This document shows positions 8,727 to 17,723 of a stretch of DNA of 64,000 nt, piece by piece. Position numbers and translations under genes: made by a program. The stretch's first letter is position 1. Each line of letters opens with the position of its first letter. This DNA comes from Streptomyces sp. YIM 121038 (GTDB lineage Bacteria > Actinomycetota > Actinomycetes > Streptomycetales > Streptomycetaceae): NCBI RefSeq assembly GCF_006088715.1, contig NZ_CP030771.1:8864001-8928000 (forward strand), written 5' to 3'. The notes beneath the pieces are model-generated. The model made no database searches. It saw only the letters and a list, made by a program, of their open reading frames with translations, and was not told the DNA's origin.

Positions 8727-9788
8727 TCAACGCCCCTGGAGGCGCTTGACGTTGTCGCCGAACGTCCAGTTCCGCGAGCCGTCCCAGTTGATCGACCAGG
8801 TCATCAGGCCCTTGAGGGCGCCGTTGTAGTTGTTCCAGGCCTGCGAGACCAGGCTCGGCGACATGTGGCCGCCGCCCGCGCCGGGCTGCGCGGGAAGGCC
8901 CGGCACCTGCTTGTCGTAGGGGACCTTGATGGTGGTGCCCTGGATGTTCAGGCCCTTGTTGAGACAGTCGGTCTGGGCGACGAAGCCCTGCACGGTGCCC
9001 GCGGAGTAGGAGTCGCCGGCGCAGCCGTACATGCTGCCGTTGTAGTACTGCATGTTCAGCCACCACAGGCGGCCGTTGTCCGCGTACTTCTTGACGATCG
9101 GCAGGTACGCGCCCCAGATCGAGCCGTACACCACGCTGCCGCCGGTGACGTACGCCGTCTCCGGGGCCATCGTCAGGCCGAAGTTGGGCGGCATCTGGGC
9201 GAGCACGCCGTCGATGATGCGGATGAGGTTGGACTGGGACGGCGAGAGCTGGTTGATGCTGCCGCCGCCGACGAGGCCGGTCTCGATGTCGATGTCGATC
9301 CCGTCGAAGTTGTACTTCTTGAGGATCGGCACGATCGTCTGCACGAAGCGGTCGGCCACCGCGCTCGAATTGAGGTCGATCCCTGCCGCCGCGCCGCCGA
9401 TCGACATGAGGATCGTGGCGCCGTTGGCCTTGGCCTGGCACATCTCCGACGGGGTCGCCACCTTCACGGTGGCGTCCATGCCGTCCTCCCACAGGACCGT
9501 GCCGTCGGAGCGGATCACGGGGAAGGCGGCATTGATGACGTTGTAGCCGTGGGCGCCGATGCGGGCGTCGGTGATGGGGGTCCAGCCGAACGGCGGGTGG
9601 ACCCCGTTCGACGCGCCGTCCCAGTTCTCCCAGTAGCCCTGGAGGACCTTGCCCGCGGGTTTGGACTTGACCGGACAGGTCTCGTCCTGCGCTGCCGCCG
9701 GCGCGTCCGGCGCCGCCGCGGCGGGCAACTGTGCCGCGAAGGCCAGCGCCAGGGCCGCTCCCAACAGACGTACCGTCCGACCGATCAT
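8727..9788 (-). CDS. Secreted GH18 chitinase
   Basis: Family 18 chitinase, 353 aa, hydrolysing beta-1,4-GlcNAc polymers outside the cell. A Sec signal peptide (RLLGAALALAFAAQLPAAAA) is followed directly by the catalytic barrel, with no separate carbohydrate-binding or fibronectin module. The SIGG motif (ILMSIGGAAAG) and the catalytic DGIDIDIE are intact, with Glu169 as acid/base. GAGGGAG lies 6 bases before the ATG. The promoter upstream has the repeat pair typical of Streptomyces chitinase genes, so induction by chitin oligomers and control by DasR are likely. Confidence 0.93.
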   Translation of the reverse strand: MIGRTVRLLGAALALAFAAQLPAAAAPDAPAAAQDETCPVKSKPAGKVLQGYWENWDGASNGVHPPFGWTPITDARIGAHGYNVINAAFPVIRSDGTVLWEDGMDATVKVATPSEMCQAKANGATILMSIGGAAAGIDLNSSAVADRFVQTIVPILKKYNFDGIDIDIETGLVGGGSINQLSPSQSNLIRIIDGVLAQMPPNFGLTMAPETAYVTGGSVVYGSIWGAYLPIVKKYADNGRLWWLNMQYYNGSMYGCAGDSYSAGTVQGFVAQTDCLNKGLNIQGTTIKVPYDKQVPGLPAQPGAGGGHMSPSLVSQAWNNYNGALKGLMTWSINWDGSRNWTFGDNVKRLQGR

Positions 9789-9838
9789 GGCGTGCTCCCT
9801 CGGGGAGGCCTTGCTACGGATGGGATGTGATGCGGCCG

Positions 9839-9880
9839 ACGGTAAGTAGGTATAGACCTGTCGTCAATAGGTCTGGTCCA
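9839..9880 (-). promoter_or_regulatory. Chitinase promoter with chi-type/DasR-like repeats
   Basis: Read on the minus strand: -35 TTGACG (9862-9867), a 17-bp spacer and -10 TACCGT (9839-9844), predicting a leader of about 45 nt. Two 12-bp imperfect direct repeats flank or overlap it: TGGACCAGACCT (9869-9880) and AGGTCTATACCT (9848-9859), 21 bp apart or two helical turns. Streptomyces chitinase promoters characteristically carry such paired 12-bp repeats around the -35, and their core resembles the DasR box GGTCTAGACC. Confidence 0.8.
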
Positions 9881-9899
9881 ATCTGAAACTGTCGGTGTG

Positions 9900-10778
9900 T
9901 CAGGAGCCGAGCCGCCAGCCTTCGCCCTCCGGTACGACGCGGCCCCCCGTCGGCGGGGCGAAGTGGGTGCCGAGCAGGAGCGCTCCGGTGTCCGCGGCGG
10001 CGCCGAGCAGGGCGCGGCGGGTCCTGCGGGCCAGGGCGGGGTCGATGTCCACGCAGCTGTTGATCTCCGGGTGCGCCAGCTGGACGGGGTGGTGGACGGC
10101 GTCCCCGGTGATCAGCGCGGTGGCGTCCCCGTCGCCCAGCTCCACGGCGACCTGGCCGGGGGTGTGGCCGGGGGCCGGGAGGAGCCGCAGGCCCGGGGCG
10201 AGTGTGACGGGGCCCTCCGTGATGTCCGCGAAGTCGAGCAGGCCCGCTTCGTGGACCGGATGCACGGAGTCCAGGAACATCTGGCGCCGGGACTCCTCCA
10301 TCTCCGCGGTCGCCCAGTGGTCCCACTCCGTGCGGGTGGTGAGGTAGCGGGCGTTGGGGAAGGTCGGCACCCAGCTCCCGCCGTCCAGGCGGGTGTTCCA
10401 GCCGACGTGGTCGGCGTGCAGATGGGTGAGGATCACCAGGTCCACGGACTCGGGCGGGAAGCCCGCGGCGGTGAGCCGGTCGAGGTAGTCGGTGTCCAGG
10501 TCGTTCCAGGCGGGCAGCGCGCGCTGCTTGCCGTTGCCGATGCCCGTGTCGACGAGGATCCGCCGGCCGTCGACGGTGAACGCGAAGCTGTGGCTGGACG
10601 CGCGCAGCACGCCGTCGGCGTCGGCGAAGTCCGGGGTGAGCCACGGCGTTCGGGCGACGGTGTCCGGGGTGGCGTCGGGCAGCAGCCAGGCGCCCGTCTC
10701 GGGCGGGAAGTCGATCTCGTCGACGCGGTGCACGGCGAGGTTTCCCACGGTCCAAGTGGGGGCGGGGTGGTGGTTCAT
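9900..10778 (-). CDS. Metallo-beta-lactamase-fold hydrolase (lactonase-like)
   Basis: MBL-fold protein, 292 aa, cytoplasmic (no signal). The metal-binding motif LTHLHADHVGW is intact, and further ligands are visible as APGHTPG (near residue 195) and GDAVHH. The N-terminal half (SSHSFAFTVDGRRILVDTGIGN) matches the clade that includes N-acyl-homoserine lactonases and related esterases. ACGGAG lies 6 bases before the ATG. It is transcribed divergently from the amidase operon across a repeat-rich 190-bp region, so the two may share a regulator, perhaps the TetR protein at 12614. The substrate is not predictable from sequence. Confidence 0.85.
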   Translation of the reverse strand: MNHHPAPTWTVGNLAVHRVDEIDFPPETGAWLLPDATPDTVARTPWLTPDFADADGVLRASSHSFAFTVDGRRILVDTGIGNGKQRALPAWNDLDTDYLDRLTAAGFPPESVDLVILTHLHADHVGWNTRLDGGSWVPTFPNARYLTTRTEWDHWATAEMEESRRQMFLDSVHPVHEAGLLDFADITEGPVTLAPGLRLLPAPGHTPGQVAVELGDGDATALITGDAVHHPVQLAHPEINSCVDIDPALARRTRRALLGAAADTGALLLGTHFAPPTGGRVVPEGEGWRLGS

Positions 10779-10845
10779 GCGGGGCTCCGTGACTCGATCG
10801 AGGGCCGCCCCCGGCGTTCCGGCGGGCTTAAAGCAATGCCTTTGC

Positions 10846-10890
10846 GTTAGTGGAGGCTAGCCCCTAAGGTGACCTAAGGCAAACCCTTAG
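10846..10890. promoter_or_regulatory. Repeat-rich divergent operator region
   Basis: Between the MBL hydrolase and the amidase operon, CTAAGG occurs at 10864 and 10874 and its inverse CCTTAG at 10885-10890. The last two form a perfect 6-bp inverted repeat with a CAAAC loop. Just before lies a relatively AT-rich stretch with AATGCCTTTGCGTTAG. A similar AATGCGCGTTAAGG stands right before the TetR gene (about 12591-12605), which suggests a common operator. No experimental motif is known to me. Confidence 0.4.
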
Positions 10891-10970
10891 CTTTTGTGGG
10901 CCTCTGCCTCCCCCCGGCCTCCCCGCACCCCCTCGCCGACCGTCCCGCCCCTTCTGGAAGGACCCACCCC

Positions 10971-11192
10971 ATGCCCCCTGCCGGACTCGACATGCCCCCT
11001 GCCGAACTCGACCGCCACGACGCGGCCCGCTGGGCCCACCGCGCGGGGCTCCCGCTGGCCGATGAGCGGCTGGACGCCGTGGCCGCCACCGCCGCGCACA
11101 TCCACGCCGTCGTCGCGACCCTGCGCGAGCTCGACCTCACCGACGTGGCGCCCGCGCCCGTCGGGGCGGAGGTGCGCGATGCGGCCGTATGA
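10971..11192 (+). CDS. Small AtzG-like (DUF4089) amidase partner subunit
   Basis: Small helical protein of 73 aa. Its core, DERLDAVAATAAHIHAVVATL followed by LDLTDVAPAPV, matches the DUF4089/AtzG type found directly before amidases; in the AtzE system AtzG forms a complex with the amidase needed for a stable enzyme. AAGGA lies 9 bases before the ATG at 10971; a second in-frame ATG at 10992 is possible. The end overlaps the amidase gene by 14 bases, which supports co-translation. The first residues (MPPAGLDMPPAELD) are an internal duplication. Confidence 0.75.
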   Translation: MPPAGLDMPPAELDRHDAARWAHRAGLPLADERLDAVAATAAHIHAVVATLRELDLTDVAPAPVGAEVRDAAV

Positions 11193-12549
11193 GCTGACCC
11201 TCGCCGCCGCGGCCGCCGCGATCGCCGCGCGCGAGCTGTCCCCGGTCGAACTCACCGCGTCGGTCCTGGAGCGCGTCGCGGAGGTGGAGCCGCACCTCAA
11301 CGCCTATGTGGAGGTGCGGGCCGAAGCCGCCCGCCGGGCCGCCGGGCAGGCGGAGCGCGACCTCGCCGCCGGGCGTGCGCGCGGCCCCCTGCACGGCGTC
11401 CCGTTCGCCCTGAAGGACCTCATCGACGTCAAGGGGCAGCCCACGAGCGCCAGTTCCCGCGTGCGCGACGGCCATGTGGCGCCCGCCGACAGCACCGTCG
11501 CCGCCCGGCTCGCGGCGGCGGGCGCCGTCCGGCTCGGCAAGGCCCACACGCACGAGTTCGCCTACGGCCTGACCACGCCGCAGACCCGCAACGCCTGGAG
11601 CGCCGACCGGGTCGCGGGCGGGTCGAGCGGCGGCTCGGCCGTCGCCGTGGCGGCCGGAGCCGCGCTCTTCTCGATCGGCACCGACACCGGCGGCTCCGTC
11701 CGGGTCCCCGCCGCGCTCAACGGCGTGGTCGGCCTGAAGCCCACCTACGGCCTGGTCCCCACGCGCGGCGTGACCTCCTTGTCCTGGTCGCTCGACCACG
11801 TCGGCCCCCTCACGCGCACGGTCCAGGACGCCGCACTCGTGCTGCCCGCCCTCACCGGAGACGCCCATCTGCCGTACGAGGAAGGGGATCTGACCGGCCT
11901 GCGCGTCGGCGTCCCCGCCACCTACTACTTCGACCGCGTCACCCCTGACGTCGAAGCCGCCGTACGGGCCGCCGTCGAGCGCCTGCGCGAGCTGGGCGCC
12001 GACCTCGTCGACGTGCGCATCCCGATGACCCGCTACGTCCAGGCGGTCCAGTGGGGCCTGATGGTCCCCGAGGCCAGCGCGAACCACGAGCGGACGCTGC
12101 GCACGACGCCCGAGCTGTACGGGGCCGACGTCCGCGCCCTGCTTGAGGCGGGCGAGCTGTTCCACGCGGGCGACTACCTGCGGGCCCAGCGCGCCCGCAC
12201 CCTGATGCGGCAGGAGTGGGCGCGGCTCCTGGAGGAGGTCGACGTCATCGCCGCGCCCGCCGTGCCGCTGACCGCGGCCCGCGCCGGGCAGCAGTCCGTG
12301 CGGTGGCCCGACGGCACGGCGGAGAGCGTTCCGGACGCCTACGTACGCCTGTCCGCGCCCGCCAACATCACCGGGCTGCCCGCCCTGACCCTGCCCGTCG
12401 GCCGCGACGGCGCGGGCCTTCCCCTGGGCATGCAGCTCATCGGGCGTCCACGCGGGGAGGCGACGCTGCTGCGCGCGGGGCAGGCGTACGAACGGACGCG
12501 GCCGGACACGGGCGCACTGGCTCCGGCACCGGTCGCCGCGCCGGTCTGA
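11179..12549 (+). CDS. Amidase signature family hydrolase (AtzE-like)
   Basis: Amidase of 456 aa. The full Ser-cisSer-Lys triad is present: Lys79 in ALKDLIDVKG, Ser149 in AGGSSGGSA and Ser173 in GTDTGGSVRVPA, with the spacing expected for the family. The C-terminal region (SAPANITGLPALTLPVG, PLGMQLIGRP) is also standard. Together with the overlapping DUF4089 gene this resembles the AtzG-AtzE pair, so a carboxybiuret/allophanate-like or other small-amide substrate is conceivable. GatA is unlikely because no gatB or gatC is present. The next gene, a TetR regulator, is probably its controller. Confidence 0.9.
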   Translation: MRPYELTLAAAAAAIAARELSPVELTASVLERVAEVEPHLNAYVEVRAEAARRAAGQAERDLAAGRARGPLHGVPFALKDLIDVKGQPTSASSRVRDGHVAPADSTVAARLAAAGAVRLGKAHTHEFAYGLTTPQTRNAWSADRVAGGSSGGSAVAVAAGAALFSIGTDTGGSVRVPAALNGVVGLKPTYGLVPTRGVTSLSWSLDHVGPLTRTVQDAALVLPALTGDAHLPYEEGDLTGLRVGVPATYYFDRVTPDVEAAVRAAVERLRELGADLVDVRIPMTRYVQAVQWGLMVPEASANHERTLRTTPELYGADVRALLEAGELFHAGDYLRAQRARTLMRQEWARLLEEVDVIAAPAVPLTAARAGQQSVRWPDGTAESVPDAYVRLSAPANITGLPALTLPVGRDGAGLPLGMQLIGRPRGEATLLRAGQAYERTRPDTGALAPAPVAAPV

Positions 12550-12613
12550 GCGGCCCGCAGGGGCCGGACTCCCCGCCCCGTAGAAGCTAGGAATGCGCGT
12601 TAAGGTGAACGGC

Positions 12614-13183
12614 ATGAGTCCCAGGCCCATGGCCCGACCCGGCGGGCGCAGCGCCCGGGTGCAGGCGTCCGTGCACGCCGCCGTGCGCGAGCTGGAAGCC
12701 GAGCAGGGCCGCGCGGCGCTGACCGTCCCGCTGGTCGCGGCGCGGGCCGGGGTCACGCCGTCCACGGTCTACCGCCGCTGGGGCGACCTCCAGGAACTCC
12801 TGTCGGACGTCGCGGTCGAGCGGCTGCGGCCCGAGGCGGACCCCGCGGACCACGGCGGCTTCCGCGCCGACCTGACGGCGTGGGCCGAGCACTTCCTGGA
12901 GGAGATGTCGTCGGCGCCGGGCCGCGCCTATCTGCGCGACGCGCTCCTCGGCGACCCCGAGAGCGGCAACGCGAGCCGCTGCTCGGACTACTCCGCCGAG
13001 CACGTCGACCTGCTTCTGGCCCGCGCCGCCGAGCGGGGCGAGCGGGGGCTGCCGGAGCGCGAGGCCGTCATGGACCACGTGGTCGCGCCGCTCGTCTTCC
13101 GGATCCTGTTCCGGCCGGACGGCCTGTCACCGGAGCACGCGCGCGCCCTCGTGGCCGAGGTCGTCGGGGCGAGCGCGCGCTGA
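12614..13183 (+). CDS. TetR family transcriptional regulator
   Basis: TetR-type repressor, 189 aa. The N-terminal helix-turn-helix is seen as [37 protein letters not shown] (residues about 35-70). The ligand domain has a C-terminal part typical of TetR_C_11-like proteins ([14 protein letters not shown]). The ATG at 12614 is chosen because AAGGTG stands 6 bases before it; the in-frame ATG at 12593 has no ribosome-binding site. It follows the amidase by 64 bases in the same direction. The AATGCGCGTTAAGG just before the start resembles a sequence in the divergent region at 10834-10848, which hints at autoregulation and control of the amidase/MBL pair. Confidence 0.88.
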   Translation: MSPRPMARPGGRSARVQASVHAAVRELEAEQGRAALTVPLVAARAGVTPSTVYRRWGDLQELLSDVAVERLRPEADPADHGGFRADLTAWAEHFLEEMSSAPGRAYLRDALLGDPESGNASRCSDYSAEHVDLLLARAAERGERGLPEREAVMDHVVAPLVFRILFRPDGLSPEHARALVAEVVGASAR

Positions 13184-13186
13184 GCA

Positions 13187-13222
13187 CGGCCGGTGACCGG
13201 GGGAGGCCCCGGCCACCGGCCG
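13187..13222. terminator. Bidirectional terminator between tetR and metE
   Basis: A 16-bp inverted repeat with one G:U pair (13187-13202 with 13207-13222) and a GAGG loop lies between the convergent stops of the TetR gene and metE. No T-tract. Confidence 0.75.
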
Positions 13223-13229
13223 CCGTCCG

Positions 13230-15554
13230 TCAGGACTCCCGCGCCGTCAGCTCCGCCCGGACCTGCCGCGCGGCGGCGACCAGGTTCTCCAGGGACGCCC
13301 GGGTCTCCGGCCAGCCGCGCGTCTTCAGGCCGCAGTCCGGGTTGACCCACAGCCGCCCGGCCGGGATGGCCTCAAGTCCCTTGCGCAGCAGGGCGGCCGC
13401 CTCGTCGGCGCCCGGCACCCGCGGCGAGTGGATGTCGTACACGCCGGGGCCCACCTCGCGCGGATAGCCCGCGGCGGCCAGCTCGTCCGCGACCTGCATG
13501 TGCGAGCGGGCCGCCTCCAGGCTGATGACGTCCGCGTCGAGGTCGTCGATGGCCTGGAGGACGTCGCCGAACTCCGCGTAGCACATGTGGGTGTGGATCT
13601 GCGTCTCGGGCCGCACGCCGCTCGTGGTGAGCCGGAAGGACTCCGTCGCCCACCGCAGGTACGCGGCCCGGTCCGCGGCGCGCAGCGGCAGGGTCTCGCG
13701 CAGCGCGGGCTCGTCGACCTGGATCACCGACGTGCCCGCCGCCTCCAGGTCGTTCACCTCGTCGCGCAGGGCGAGCGCCACCTGGCGCGCGGTGTCGCCG
13801 AGCGGCTGGTCGTCACGGACGAACGACCACGCGAGCATCGTCACCGGGCCGGTCAGCATGCCCTTGACGGGCCGGTCGGTGAGCGCGTTCGCGTACGCGG
13901 TCCAGCGCACCGTCATCGGCTCCGGGCGCGAGATGTCACCGGCGAGCACCGGCGGCCGCACATAGCGCGTGCCGTACGACTGGACCCAGCCGTGCCGGGT
14001 CGCCAGATAGCCGGTGAGCTGCTCGGCGAAGTACTGGACCATGTCGTTGCGCTCGGGCTCGCCGTGCACCAGGACGTCGATGCCCGCCTTCTCCTGGAAG
14101 GAGAGCACCGCCTGGATCTCGGACTCGATGCGCTCCTCGTACCGGGCCGCGTCGATGCGGCCCGCGCGCAGATCGGCGCGGGCCGCCCGCAACTCGGTGG
14201 TCTGCGGGAACGAGCCGATGGTGGTCGTCGGGAGCAGCGGCAGGCCCAGGCTCGCGCGCTGGGCGGCGGCCCGCTCGGGGTAGGGCTGCGCGCGCCGGGC
14301 GTCGGCGGCGGTCGCGGCGGCGGCGCGGGCCCGCACCGCCGGGTCGTGGGTGAGCGCGGAGCCCGCGCGCGACGCCAGGTCGGCGCGGTTCGCGGCGAGT
14401 TCGGCGGCGATGGTGTCCGGGCCCTGGGACAGACCGCGGGCCAGGGTGACCAGCTCGGTCGTCTTCTGCCGGGCGAAGGCGAGCCAGCGGGCGACCTGCG
14501 GGTCGATGTCGCGCTCGACGGCGGCGTCCAGCGGCACGTGCAGCAGGGAGCAGGAGGCGGCGACGTCCACGCGGTCGGCGAGCCCGAGCAGGGTGCCGAG
14601 GGTGCTGAGGGACTTCTCCAGGTTGTTGATCCAGATGTTGCGCCCGTCGACGACACCCGCGACCAGGCGCTTGCCGGGTAGGCCGCCCGCCCGCGCGAGG
14701 TCGTCCAGGTTGGCGGCGGCGGGCCCCGTGAAGTCGACGGCCAGTCCGTCCACGGGCGCCTTGGCGAGCACCGGGAGCGCCTCGCCGAGCCGGTCGAAGT
14801 AGGAGGCGACGAGCAGCTTCGGGCGGTCGTCGAGCGCGCCCAGGTCGCGGTAGGCGCGGGCCGCCGCGTTCAGGTCGGCGGGCGTGCGGTCCTGCACGAG
14901 CGCGGGTTCGTCCAGCTGCACCCAGGCGGCGCCCGCCGCCCGCAGGTCGGCGAGGACCTCCGCGTACACGGGAAGCAGCCGGTCCAGGAGGGTCAGCGGC
15001 TCGAATCCCGGGTCGACGTCCGGCGCGGGCTTGGCGAGCAGCAGATAGGTGACCGGGCCGACGAGCACGGGGCGCGCGGCGAGGCCGAGCGCGAGCGCCT
15101 CCTTCACCTCGGCGACCTGCTTCGTCGCGTCCGCCGCGAAGACGGTGTCCGGGCCCAGCTCCGGCACCAGGTAGTGGTAGTTGGTGTCGAACCACTTGGT
15201 CATTTCCAGGGGCGCCACCTCCGCGGTGCCCCGGGCCATAGCGAAGTAGCCGGCCAGCGGGTCCGCCGCGACGGCGGCGCGGTGCCGGGCGGGGATCGCC
15301 CCGACCATCACGCTGGTGTCCAGGACGTGGTCGTAGTACGAGAAGTCGCCGGTCGGGACCTCGTGGACACCGGCGTCCGCGAGCTGCTCCCAGTTCGTGC
15401 GGCGCAGCAGGGCCGCCGTCTCCCGCAGGCCCGCAGCGCTGACGCGGCCCTTCCAGTAGCCCTCGACGGCCTTCTTCAACTCCCGGTCTGCGCCCTGACG
15501 GGGGTAGCCGTACACGGTGGCCCGTGCCGCCGCGGCTGCGGACTTGTCTGTCAC
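13230..15554 (-). CDS. metE: Cobalamin-independent methionine synthase MetE
   Basis: Transfers the methyl group of 5-methyltetrahydropteroyl-triglutamate to homocysteine without B12; 774 aa, a full-length double-barrel enzyme. The N-terminal barrel begins [10 protein letters not shown]. The C-terminal catalytic barrel carries the zinc ligands IHTHMCYAE (His656, Cys658) and [11 protein letters not shown] (Cys741). The GTG at 15554 is chosen because AAGGAG lies 6 bases before it and the protein then starts VTDKSAAAA; the upstream ATG at 15575 has no such site. A cobalamin riboswitch precedes it, so metE should be silent when B12 is available and a B12-dependent MetH elsewhere takes over. Confidence 0.97.
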   Translation of the reverse strand: MTDKSAAAAARATVYGYPRQGADRELKKAVEGYWKGRVSAAGLRETAALLRRTNWEQLADAGVHEVPTGDFSYYDHVLDTSVMVGAIPARHRAAVAADPLAGYFAMARGTAEVAPLEMTKWFDTNYHYLVPELGPDTVFAADATKQVAEVKEALALGLAARPVLVGPVTYLLLAKPAPDVDPGFEPLTLLDRLLPVYAEVLADLRAAGAAWVQLDEPALVQDRTPADLNAAARAYRDLGALDDRPKLLVASYFDRLGEALPVLAKAPVDGLAVDFTGPAAANLDDLARAGGLPGKRLVAGVVDGRNIWINNLEKSLSTLGTLLGLADRVDVAASCSLLHVPLDAAVERDIDPQVARWLAFARQKTTELVTLARGLSQGPDTIAAELAANRADLASRAGSALTHDPAVRARAAAATAADARRAQPYPERAAAQRASLGLPLLPTTTIGSFPQTTELRAARADLRAGRIDAARYEERIESEIQAVLSFQEKAGIDVLVHGEPERNDMVQYFAEQLTGYLATRHGWVQSYGTRYVRPPVLAGDISRPEPMTVRWTAYANALTDRPVKGMLTGPVTMLAWSFVRDDQPLGDTARQVALALRDEVNDLEAAGTSVIQVDEPALRETLPLRAADRAAYLRWATESFRLTTSGVRPETQIHTHMCYAEFGDVLQAIDDLDADVISLEAARSHMQVADELAAAGYPREVGPGVYDIHSPRVPGADEAAALLRKGLEAIPAGRLWVNPDCGLKTRGWPETRASLENLVAAARQVRAELTARES

Positions 15555-15724
15555 AGAACTCTCCTTCGCGAGCAATGTCGTGTGGGTCCCGGGACGATCG
15601 GGAGCGCGAAGGAGGAACAGACCGGCCGACCGGCCACGGCCGTCGATGGCCGCGCGCCTGTGCCCGATGTGTACGCCGACCCGCCCACGAGGTCACCGGT
15701 GAGCCGCGCACGCCGGGGCGCGCA

Positions 15725-15920
15725 CGGGCAACGGGCAGGTCTTCGGACTCGCGGGCGAGACCTCCGAGGAGGTCACCTACTGGCCGTCGCTTCCCGGGTC
15801 CGTGCCGGACCCAGTGCGTATGACGGCGGTCGTTCCCACTCACCGCTGCGGGGCAGTCCCGGATTTCCACCGGGTTCCCTCTTACGACGCCACTGCCTGG
15901 CGGGCAGGACGAACCAGTCG
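15725..15920 (-). promoter_or_regulatory. Cobalamin riboswitch upstream of metE
   Basis: Read on the minus strand, the element has the conserved GGGAACCCGGTGGAAATCC, then GACTGCCCCGCAGCGGTGA, and the B12 box AGTCCGAAGACCTGCC (15734-15749). These are the diagnostic core segments of the adenosylcobalamin riboswitch in the right order and spacing. The 3' end is about 170 nt from the GTG of metE. B12 riboswitch control of metE is well established in Streptomyces and mycobacteria; high B12 turns the gene off. The outer limits given are approximate. Confidence 0.93.
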
Positions 15921-15980
15921 CGCCGCAAGCGTATGTGATGAACCCCTGTCCGGGGGAGGGGGGAAGACGGTGGGCGCGGC

Positions 15981-16019
15981 TTACTGCACATTGCTTGCAA
16001 TTACTATGGTGATGCAGTA
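15981..16019 (+). promoter_or_regulatory. AT-rich promoter/operator with nested inverted repeats before tsaD
   Basis: A locally AT-rich stretch in the 505-base gap between metE and tsaD; the rest of that gap is the riboswitch and the metE leader. TACTGCA (15982-15988) and TGCAGTA (16013-16019) form an outer perfect inverted repeat. ATTGC and GCAAT (15990-15994, 15997-16001) form an inner one. TTACTG (15981) and TATGGT (16005) are spaced 18 bp and could be -35 and -10. The start codon is about 45 bases downstream. Likely the regulated promoter of the tsaD operon; the regulator is unknown. Confidence 0.5.
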
Positions 16020-16059
16020 GCCGGGCCGGTCGGCACGCGGAAGAAGCGGGAGTACACGC

Positions 16060-17124
16060 ATGGCACCCCCTCGGATCGTTCTGGGGATCGAGTCTTCGTG
16101 CGACGAGACCGGGGCAGGTCTCGTGCGGGACGGGCGGCTGCTCGGGCACGCCGTCGCGTCCAGCATGGACGAGCACGCCCGCTTCGGCGGCGTCGTCCCC
16201 GAGATCGCCGCCCGCGCCCACGTGCACGCGCTGAACCCGGTGGTCCGCCGCGCCCTCGACCGGGCGGGGCTGCGGCTCGGCGACATCGGCGCCGTGGCCG
16301 TGACGACCGGGCCGGGGCTCTCCGGCGCCCTCCAGGTCGGCCTCGCCGGGGCGAAGGGCCTCGCGTACGCGCTCGACGTACCGCTGTACGGCGTGCACCA
16401 CCTGGCCGGGCACGTCGCCGCCGACACCCTGGAGCACGGGCCGCTGCCCGACCCGTGCGTGGTCCTCATCGTCTCCGGCGGCCACACCTCGCTGCTGCTC
16501 GTGCGCGACCTCGCCCGGGACCCCATCACCCACCTGGGCGACACCCTGGACGACGCCGCGGGGGAGTGCTTCGACAAGGTGGCCCGCGTCTTCGGGCTGC
16601 CCTACCCGGGCGGTCCCGCCGTCGACCGCGCGGCCCGCGCGGGCTCGCCGGACGCGGTGGCCTTCCCGCGCCCCCTGACCGGGCCGCGCGACGACCCGTA
16701 CGCCTTCTCGTTCTCCGGTCTGAAGACCGCCGCGGCCCGCTGGGCCGAGAGCCACCGGGGCCGCGAACTGCCGGTCGCCGACGGGGCCGCCGCGCTCCAG
16801 GAGGCCATCGCCGACGTCCTGACCCGCAAGGCCGTCGCGGCCTGCGCCGCGCACGGCGTGGGCACCCTCGTGGTCGTCGGCGGCGTCGCCGCCAACTCCC
16901 GGGTGCGGGCCCTCGCCGAGGAGCGCTGCCGGGCCGCGGGGATCACCCTGCGCGTCCCGCCGCTGGGCCTGTGCACCGACAACGGCGCGATGATCGCCGC
17001 CGTGGGCGACCTCCTGGTGCGCGCGGGCGCCGAGCCCGCGCCCCTCGGCGTGTCCATCGACCCCTCGGCGCCGCTGGAGTACGCCGCGCTGCACCCCGTC
17101 GCCCGGGTCGCGAGGGCCGCCTGA
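16060..17124 (+). CDS. tsaD: TsaD-type tRNA threonylcarbamoyladenosine transferase (probable paralogue)
   Basis: TsaD/Kae1/Qri7 family protein, 354 aa. The TsaD family transfers the threonylcarbamoyl group to A37 of ANN-decoding tRNAs with TsaB and TsaE. Conserved segments are intact: [15 protein letters not shown] at the N-terminus, metal-binding HHLAGH (His113, 114, 118), [27 protein letters not shown] and CTDNGAMIA. The usual neighbours tsaB and tsaE are absent; a GNAT gene and alaS follow instead. Streptomyces normally keeps its housekeeping tsaD elsewhere with tsaB and rimI, so I infer a paralogue, but only a genome-wide check can prove that. Confidence 0.88.
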   Translation: MAPPRIVLGIESSCDETGAGLVRDGRLLGHAVASSMDEHARFGGVVPEIAARAHVHALNPVVRRALDRAGLRLGDIGAVAVTTGPGLSGALQVGLAGAKGLAYALDVPLYGVHHLAGHVAADTLEHGPLPDPCVVLIVSGGHTSLLLVRDLARDPITHLGDTLDDAAGECFDKVARVFGLPYPGGPAVDRAARAGSPDAVAFPRPLTGPRDDPYAFSFSGLKTAAARWAESHRGRELPVADGAAALQEAIADVLTRKAVAACAAHGVGTLVVVGGVAANSRVRALAEERCRAAGITLRVPPLGLCTDNGAMIAAVGDLLVRAGAEPAPLGVSIDPSAPLEYAALHPVARVARAA

Positions 17125-17696
17125 TGGCCGCCGTCGTGCACCGCCTCGCGGGCCCCGACTTGCTCGCCCACCGCGAGGGCATCCGCACGGTCTACGCCGC
17201 CGCCTTCGCCGAGCCGCCCTGGCACGCGGAGCCCGCCGCGGCCGACGCCTATCTGACGCGCCTCGCGGCCGACACCGCCCGGCCCGGCTTCGCGGGCGCC
17301 GTCGCCCTCGACGGCGAGCGGGTGCTCGGCTTCGCCACGGCCTGGACGTCGAGCACCCCGCTGCCCGACGCCCGCTCCTACCCGCGCGTCACCGCCGCGC
17401 TCGGCGCCGAGCGCACCGCCGCCTGGCTGTGCGGCGGCCTGGAGGTCGACGAACTCGCCGTCACACCCGGCGCGCACGGGCGCGGACTCGGCCGTACGCT
17501 CCTCGAAGCGGTCACGCGCGACGCGCCCGACGCCCGCTGCTGGCTGCTCACGTCCGTGCGGGCCGACGCCACCGTCCGCTTCTACGGGCGGCTCGGCTGG
17601 CGGCAGGTCACCCACCCCGCCCCCGACGGCCACGGCATCGCCGTCTTCCTCGGCCCCGACCACCCGGCGCGCACCGCCGCCGCACCGCCCCTGTAA
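17124..17696 (+). CDS. GNAT family N-acetyltransferase
   Basis: Acetyl-CoA-dependent acyltransferase fold, 190 aa. The acetyl-CoA binding motif ELAVTPGAHGRGLGRTLLEAV (about residues 112-132) fits the Q/RxxGxG/A signature, and the strand pair ending RFYGRLGWRQV is typical. The substrate is unknown. Its ATG shares one base with the tsaD stop, and alaS begins 27 bases after its end, so all three genes form one operon. A GNAT next to tsaD recalls the rimI-tsaD pairing of housekeeping loci, but this protein is longer than RimI and not clearly RimI. Confidence 0.82.
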   Translation: MAAVVHRLAGPDLLAHREGIRTVYAAAFAEPPWHAEPAAADAYLTRLAADTARPGFAGAVALDGERVLGFATAWTSSTPLPDARSYPRVTAALGAERTAAWLCGGLEVDELAVTPGAHGRGLGRTLLEAVTRDAPDARCWLLTSVRADATVRFYGRLGWRQVTHPAPDGHGIAVFLGPDHPARTAAAPPL

Positions 17697-17723
17697 CCCC
17701 CGAGCCCCCGCCCGGAGCACGCC

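Noticed and set aside
6022..9492. One 1156-codon frame joining the lyase with sequence antisense-frame to the chitinase
   Set aside because: The lyase starts at 8544 with a GGAGG and a Tat signal; beyond it the frame crosses a terminator hairpin and another gene's coding frame.
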